Part shown: positions 25,238 through 28,702 of the stretch, piece after piece | How the letters are laid out: every line of letters begins with the position of its first letter | Position numbering within the stretch: position 1 is the first letter of the stretch | Assembly: GCA_001839685.1 (NCBI GenBank) | Contig: MLAK01000733.1 | Span: 1-28,702 of the forward strand | Length of the DNA stretch: 28,702 bases | Direction of reading: 5' to 3' | DNA from: Tritrichomonas foetus | Lineage: Eukaryota; Parabasalia; Tritrichomonadida; Tritrichomonadidae | Position numbers and translations under genes: made by a program | Notes under the pieces: model-generated | The model's database searches: none | What the model was told of the DNA's origin: nothing | The model's input: only the letters and a program-made list of their open reading frames with translations

Positions 25238-25835
25238 TTAATCAGCATGTCTTCTGTGTATCATCGCATAAGACATAGGATTTAAATATTTACCTTCTTT
25301 ACCAAAATAGCCATTTAAAATCAAGGCGCCAGCTAATCCTTCATCCCGAACAATTTTATATTCTTTTAAGAATCTCAAACGAGATGATCTGCTCTTAATG
25401 CTATCTTTTATTTCTTTTTCTTTGAGTTGATAATATTTTATTAGTTGAACAAGTTCTTCGTGTGTATATTCATTTAAATTCTTAGGTAAACTCAATTCTC
25501 TTTTCATTTTCTGTTGAACTCGATTGTTTTCATGTCTGAAGAGTTTATTGGAAAAACCTGTTATTATTGAGTTTCTTGCACCTTCTTGACTAATTCTTCG
25601 CGCAATAAACTCTAAATCTTCCTTACTTTAGTCCCCATTAAAATCATTAGATTTACTAATGGAAAGATAAAAAAGCAGAGTGAAACAAATCATGTGTTCA
25701 CTTTGAATGTTTTTTGATCGTCGCATCACTTCGAGACCAATTCGCAAAACTTTACTAATTCACTATAAGGCTGATGAAAATTTCCATAGAATTTGTACCT
25801 CGAAATGATCGTTCACTACGAACAGATAAAGACAT
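25238..25835 (-). pseudogene. small gene broken by one frameshift and one in-frame stop
   Basis: On the minus strand a frame from the ATG at 25835 begins MSLSVRSERSFRGTNSME. It shifts frame near 25765 (around GTGAATTAGTAAAG), then continues VLRIGLEVMRRSKN...SNDFNGD to a TAA at 25628-25630. It resumes in the same frame as SKEDLEFIARRISQEGARNS, and ends at TGA 25238-25240 after MSYAMIHRRHAD. Apart from these two lesions, the composition is protein-like throughout and would give about 198 residues. The last 89 residues (from the ATG at 25507) form an intact frame, rich in Lys/Glu helices (THEELVQLIKYYQLKEKE). I do not recognise the family. It may be a recent pseudogene, a gene with sequencing errors, or only a shorter 89-residue gene. 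Confidence 0.55.
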
Positions 25836-27662
25836 TTGAAAAAAATACAGAAAATCAGAAAAAATATGTCAAAAATAGGTGAATATATTTGACCTTTATT
25901 CAAAAAAATGGTTAGAGAAAAAAGTACTTGAGGGAAATATGACGGTTATTCGGATTTGGTCAGTGCATTTATGAAAATTGAAAAGTAATAGAGATGATTA
26001 AAGTTCAACTTGATGATTTGAGAAATTCTCCCGAGAAATTAAAATGGAATATGATCATGAATAAATGAGGCAATTGAGTGACAATCGCATATTCAATTGA
26101 GAAAGTCTCACTAGAAAGAAGTAACATGACTTCATAGAGAAAAAAAAAGTGAACATTTGGAAAAGAATTTGTTTTCGAAGTAAGATGTTTATATTATGTA
26201 TAAATAACTGATTGTTTAAATATAAAACTTATATAATTGATGATATTCATTGTATAACAAGAGATATTTCCAATATGAAAGTAAATGACAAATTTATTCA
26301 ATTTTTACGCAATTTGAAATATTAAATATTCAAAAAGCTAATCATTGTCTTTTTCTTATTCAAATCATACAGTCTTTTGTGTTAATCAAAACCGAATTTA
26401 CCAGGATTTTCTCATCATATACGGAAAATTTCAATTAATATAAATAAGGATTCATTTGCGAAATATTTTTGGAATAATAAATTCTATTTTATTCAGTTTT
26501 GGGCTGATGTAATGAAAATACTCAATCTCCGCTTTTTGAAAAGGATTAACTGGAATTCCAGTTAATGGATTCATTTGTTTTGAATTGATTACACTTTTTG
26601 AATGACGTTTTGATTGTTTTTTATAATCGTTTAATATTTGATAGATTGTTATTCAAATTTCCAATATTGATTCAAAACATTCCTCTTATCATTTCATCGT
26701 TTATTCTTGAATTTTCCAATATTAATCCGTCATTTATTCGGACCCGAAGTTCAAGAAATTTTCAGAAAAAAAATGAATGCTTCAAAATTTGTAAAAAGAA
26801 AACATTTTTATCTCGATATGTATAAGTTTTCTCAGGATATTTCCTTGTGATATATTTAGTTATTTATTTCATGATAATAATATTTAATAAAATAGGGAAA
26901 ATTGATCGAACTTTTTGGAGAAACATTTCTTGGACAGTAATAACAGAGAAATCAAAGCCAATCAATCGGCAAATCTTATGCACAAGACAGATAGAAATAT
27001 CTAAAAGCTAAATAACAACTTTAAACCCAATTCCCGGCGATTTCATTTCAGCTAATTTTTAGCAATCAATAATTCCCAAATTTTTTTCTTTCCATTAAAG
27101 AGGCGTTAAGATTCAAGCTTCAAATAGCTTCATTTTTAGATCTAAACTATCAGCACAAACAGGAAAAGTATAGAAAAAGAATCATAAAAACTTTACTTCC
27201 ATTCAAATCTAATTCACCTTATTTCATCATTTCTTTGTTTTTTCTTAAATGTAATAAATCAACTCAATTTTGATGTGAAGGACAATACTATTTGATAACA
27301 TATTCAATATAATTCAAATTTCTTTTTACATTTCTTTTAAATTTATAGAAATATCTCAGCGCGAATTCAATTATGACATTCTCAATCGTTCAAAATTTCA
27401 TGTTTATTTAAGATTATTAACTGACTCATTCCATCAACCAGTGGCATTTGTTCCATTATGGGAAGTGTTCTAAGACTGATTGGATTTGAGAACATTTTCA
27501 TAGAATATTAGATAAAAATATCTTTTCAAAAATGATGAAAATTCAAAGCTATTAATAAAAATATTAAATGAAAATTGACAAATAAAAATCTTTTTTTCAA
27601 TCAAAAACTCGATAATTTAAATGACCTTTGAGAATTAAATTCAATATTGTAATCATATCACC
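25836..27662. other. 1.8 kb gene-poor intergenic region
   Basis: No convincing gene. A short plus-strand frame at 26598-26825 starts with TTG and is low-complexity. A short minus-strand stretch from the ATG at 27046 down to 26864 reads MKSPGIGFKVVI, stop, then LLDISICLVHKICRLIGF. It has one internal stop and no recognisable homologue. A 22-bp palindrome lies at 26545-26566. The rest is AT-rich and includes the Myb upstream region. Confidence 0.4.
26545..26566. repeat. 22-bp perfect palindrome
   Basis: The left half ATTAACTGGAA (26545-26555) is exactly mirrored by TTCCAGTTAAT (26556-26566), with no spacer. The central GGAATTCC is an EcoRI-type hexamer with flanks. It is the longest perfect palindrome I noticed in the window and lies in a gene-free region. 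Confidence 0.8.
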
Positions 27663-27673
27663 TCACTTTATTA
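27663..27673 (+). promoter_or_regulatory. initiator-like element of the second Myb gene
   Basis: TCACTTTATTA resembles the trichomonad initiator. The A at 27665 gives a leader of about 41 bases to the ATG at 27706. A near-identical motif lies at 19470-19480. Confidence 0.4.
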
Positions 27674-27705
27674 AACTCGCTTTCTTTGCGAATCTTCCAT
27701 ATAAA

Positions 27706-28572
27706 ATGTCACAAGTTGAGGAGAAGAAAAATTCTAGACTTGCTGGTCCATCATCAAAAAAGGTGAAATTCACCAAAATCGAAGACGAAAAGCTCGAAAA
27801 CCTTATTCGCGAGTTTGGCGAGAACAACTGGAAACTTATTGCCGAAAGGATGGCGCCTCGAACGGCCCGACAATGCCGAGAACGATGGACAAATTACGTC
27901 AACCCTTCGCTATCGAAAGATCCATGGAGCCATGAAGAAGACGAACTCCTTCTTTTGAAGCATGAAGAACTCGGAAACCACTGGAAGCTCATCGAAAAGT
28001 TCTTTCCAAGCAGATCCAAGAACAATATCAAGCACAGATACTCCCAAATTAAAGGGGCCGTGCCAAATAAGAATTCAAATATCAGTCCAAATATCAATTC
28101 AAATTTGAATCCTACACCAAATCTCAATGGAATCGATTTAACAAGTAATAATAGTAATGTTACAAACAATATTAATTTATCAACTATTGCTAGCCTCAGT
28201 ACCATCAATGTTTCCAATAATGTGAATCTGAATTTATCACCTTTGACGATGAGCAGTCCAATTTCCATTGGAAGCTCACCGACAAGCAGTAGTACTAGTT
28301 CAAGTAGTAGTGGTGTTTCCCTCAATCACAATCCAACAAATTGCGGATTTAATAACTATTCTTCTCAGAATCATAGCAATCATATAAATAATATCATGAA
28401 TTACAATAACAATAGTGGATGCCTCCAAATTTTCGATGATGTTTGTCCTTTGAACTTCCTCGGCGAGCGAGATTCTCTTCTCCTTTTCGAGGGCGTTTTG
28501 GATGCTCATGAAATGGAGTTTCCCGTTCAAATTCACGACTTGTGGACGCTGCCTGTTGACAACGTCTTCTAG
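27706..28572 (+). CDS. R2R3 Myb-type DNA-binding protein (288 aa)
   Basis: Probable nuclear regulator related to the product of 564-1409. R2 (about 20-65) has KFTKIEDEKL with Phe in place of the first Trp, then NWKLIAERM and TARQCRERWTNY. R3 (about 71-118) has PWSHEEDE, NHWKLIEKFF and NNIKHRYSQI, where the third Trp position is Tyr, unlike the Trp of the first gene. The long middle part (119-235) is Asn/Ser-rich and presumably flexible. The last 50 residues (CLQIFDDVCPLNFLGERD) are mixed acidic/hydrophobic and may form an activation region, by inference. The frame extends 26 codons upstream but without an ATG, so 27706 is used. The Myb-domain codons are GC-rich compared with the tail. It shares the block RQCRERW-x-NY with the first gene. 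Confidence 0.88.
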   Translation: MSQVEEKKNSRLAGPSSKKVKFTKIEDEKLENLIREFGENNWKLIAERMAPRTARQCRERWTNYVNPSLSKDPWSHEEDELLLLKHEELGNHWKLIEKFFPSRSKNNIKHRYSQIKGAVPNKNSNISPNINSNLNPTPNLNGIDLTSNNSNVTNNINLSTIASLSTINVSNNVNLNLSPLTMSSPISIGSSPTSSSTSSSSSGVSLNHNPTNCGFNNYSSQNHSNHINNIMNYNNNSGCLQIFDDVCPLNFLGERDSLLLFEGVLDAHEMEFPVQIHDLWTLPVDNVF

Positions 28573-28623
28573 ATCGTGCCTTCAGAACACATAGTAAACA
28601 ATCGGTATATTAAATAATTTTGA

Positions 28624-28700
28624 TCTTTCTTTTCTGTTCTTTTTCTTCTATTCTTTTTCTTCTGTTCTTTCTTTTCTATCTTTTCTATTCTTTCTTTTAT
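28624..28700 (+). repeat. polypyrimidine (TTCTTTT-type) tract at the window end
   Basis: A nearly pure T/C stretch, made of CTTTTCT/CTTCTTTT-like units with scattered G and A, follows the Myb stop by about 50 bases and runs to the window edge. It is probably a microsatellite in the 3' flank. Confidence 0.7.
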
Positions 28701-28702
28701 TG

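Noticed and set aside
26598..26825. 75-codon open frame on the plus strand
   Set aside because: Starts with TTG, is rich in Phe/Ile/Ser, has no initiator and lies in AT-rich DNA, so it is likely a chance frame.
26864..27046. Minus-strand stretch starting MKSPGIGFKVVI with one internal stop
   Set aside because: Protein-like in parts, but only 60 codons with a stop and no homologue recognised; chance cannot be excluded.
1..28702. tRNA, rRNA, CRISPR array or transposase genes
   Set aside because: No T-loop consensus with cloverleaf, no spaced repeat array and no transposase or reverse-transcriptase motifs were seen on either strand.

Overview
The window looks like nuclear DNA from a parabasalid protist, most likely Tritrichomonas or a close relative. 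Four things point there. The DNA is very AT-rich. Genes are closely spaced and mostly intronless, with long AT-rich gaps. Short R2R3 Myb proteins, a DUF563 glycosyltransferase, a PPP phosphatase with an Asn-rich insert, ankyrin proteins and Asn/Gln-rich coiled-coil proteins occur together. Several start codons have, a few bases upstream, a motif resembling the trichomonad initiator (TCAYTW-type, for example TCATTATTC, TCACTTCGTC, TCATTTTTTTC). The species is inferred from these traits and was not tested by any search.

Layout. At 1-162 is the 3' end of a gene cut by the window edge (+). At 564-1409 is an R2R3 Myb protein (+). At 2292-3989 is a type II membrane DUF563/GT61-like glycosyltransferase (-), and at 5727-5840 a decayed fragment of a DUF563 paralogue (-). 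A PP1-like phosphatase lies at 6290-7522 (-), an LPCAT-like acyltransferase at 8513-9457 (-), and a non-RD protein kinase at 9814-10800 (-). An amino-acid permease follows at 12366-14126 (+), then a single-pass membrane protein with a large Cys-containing ectodomain at 14398-16245 (+). A disrupted ankyrin gene spans 16721-19025 (+), and a protein I read as C2 plus two TerD-like domains is at 19589-21256 (+). An unrecognised 218-residue protein with GC-rich codons is at 21639-22295 (-), a 713-residue coiled-coil protein at 22848-24989 (-), and a broken small gene at 25238-25835 (-). A second R2R3 Myb protein is at 27706-28572 (+).

Several leftmost ATG-less frames were trimmed to the first ATG (564, 7522, 19589, 27706). 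At 564 and 7522 an initiator-like motif 12-16 bases upstream supports the choice. The genes do not form an operon or an obvious pathway. They look like ordinary housekeeping, signalling and lineage-specific genes, each with its own promoter.

The most informative irregularities are these. Two short insertions interrupt consecutive ankyrin repeats at the same register, and both must be removed to restore the frame. A 113-bp tandem duplication with nearby N bases breaks the same gene and is probably an assembly error. A 198-codon gene at 25238-25835 is broken by one frameshift and one in-frame stop. A DUF563 relic lies beside an intact paralogue. Strong hairpins and palindromes occur in the intergenic DNA. 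I found no rRNA, tRNA, CRISPR array or intact transposon.
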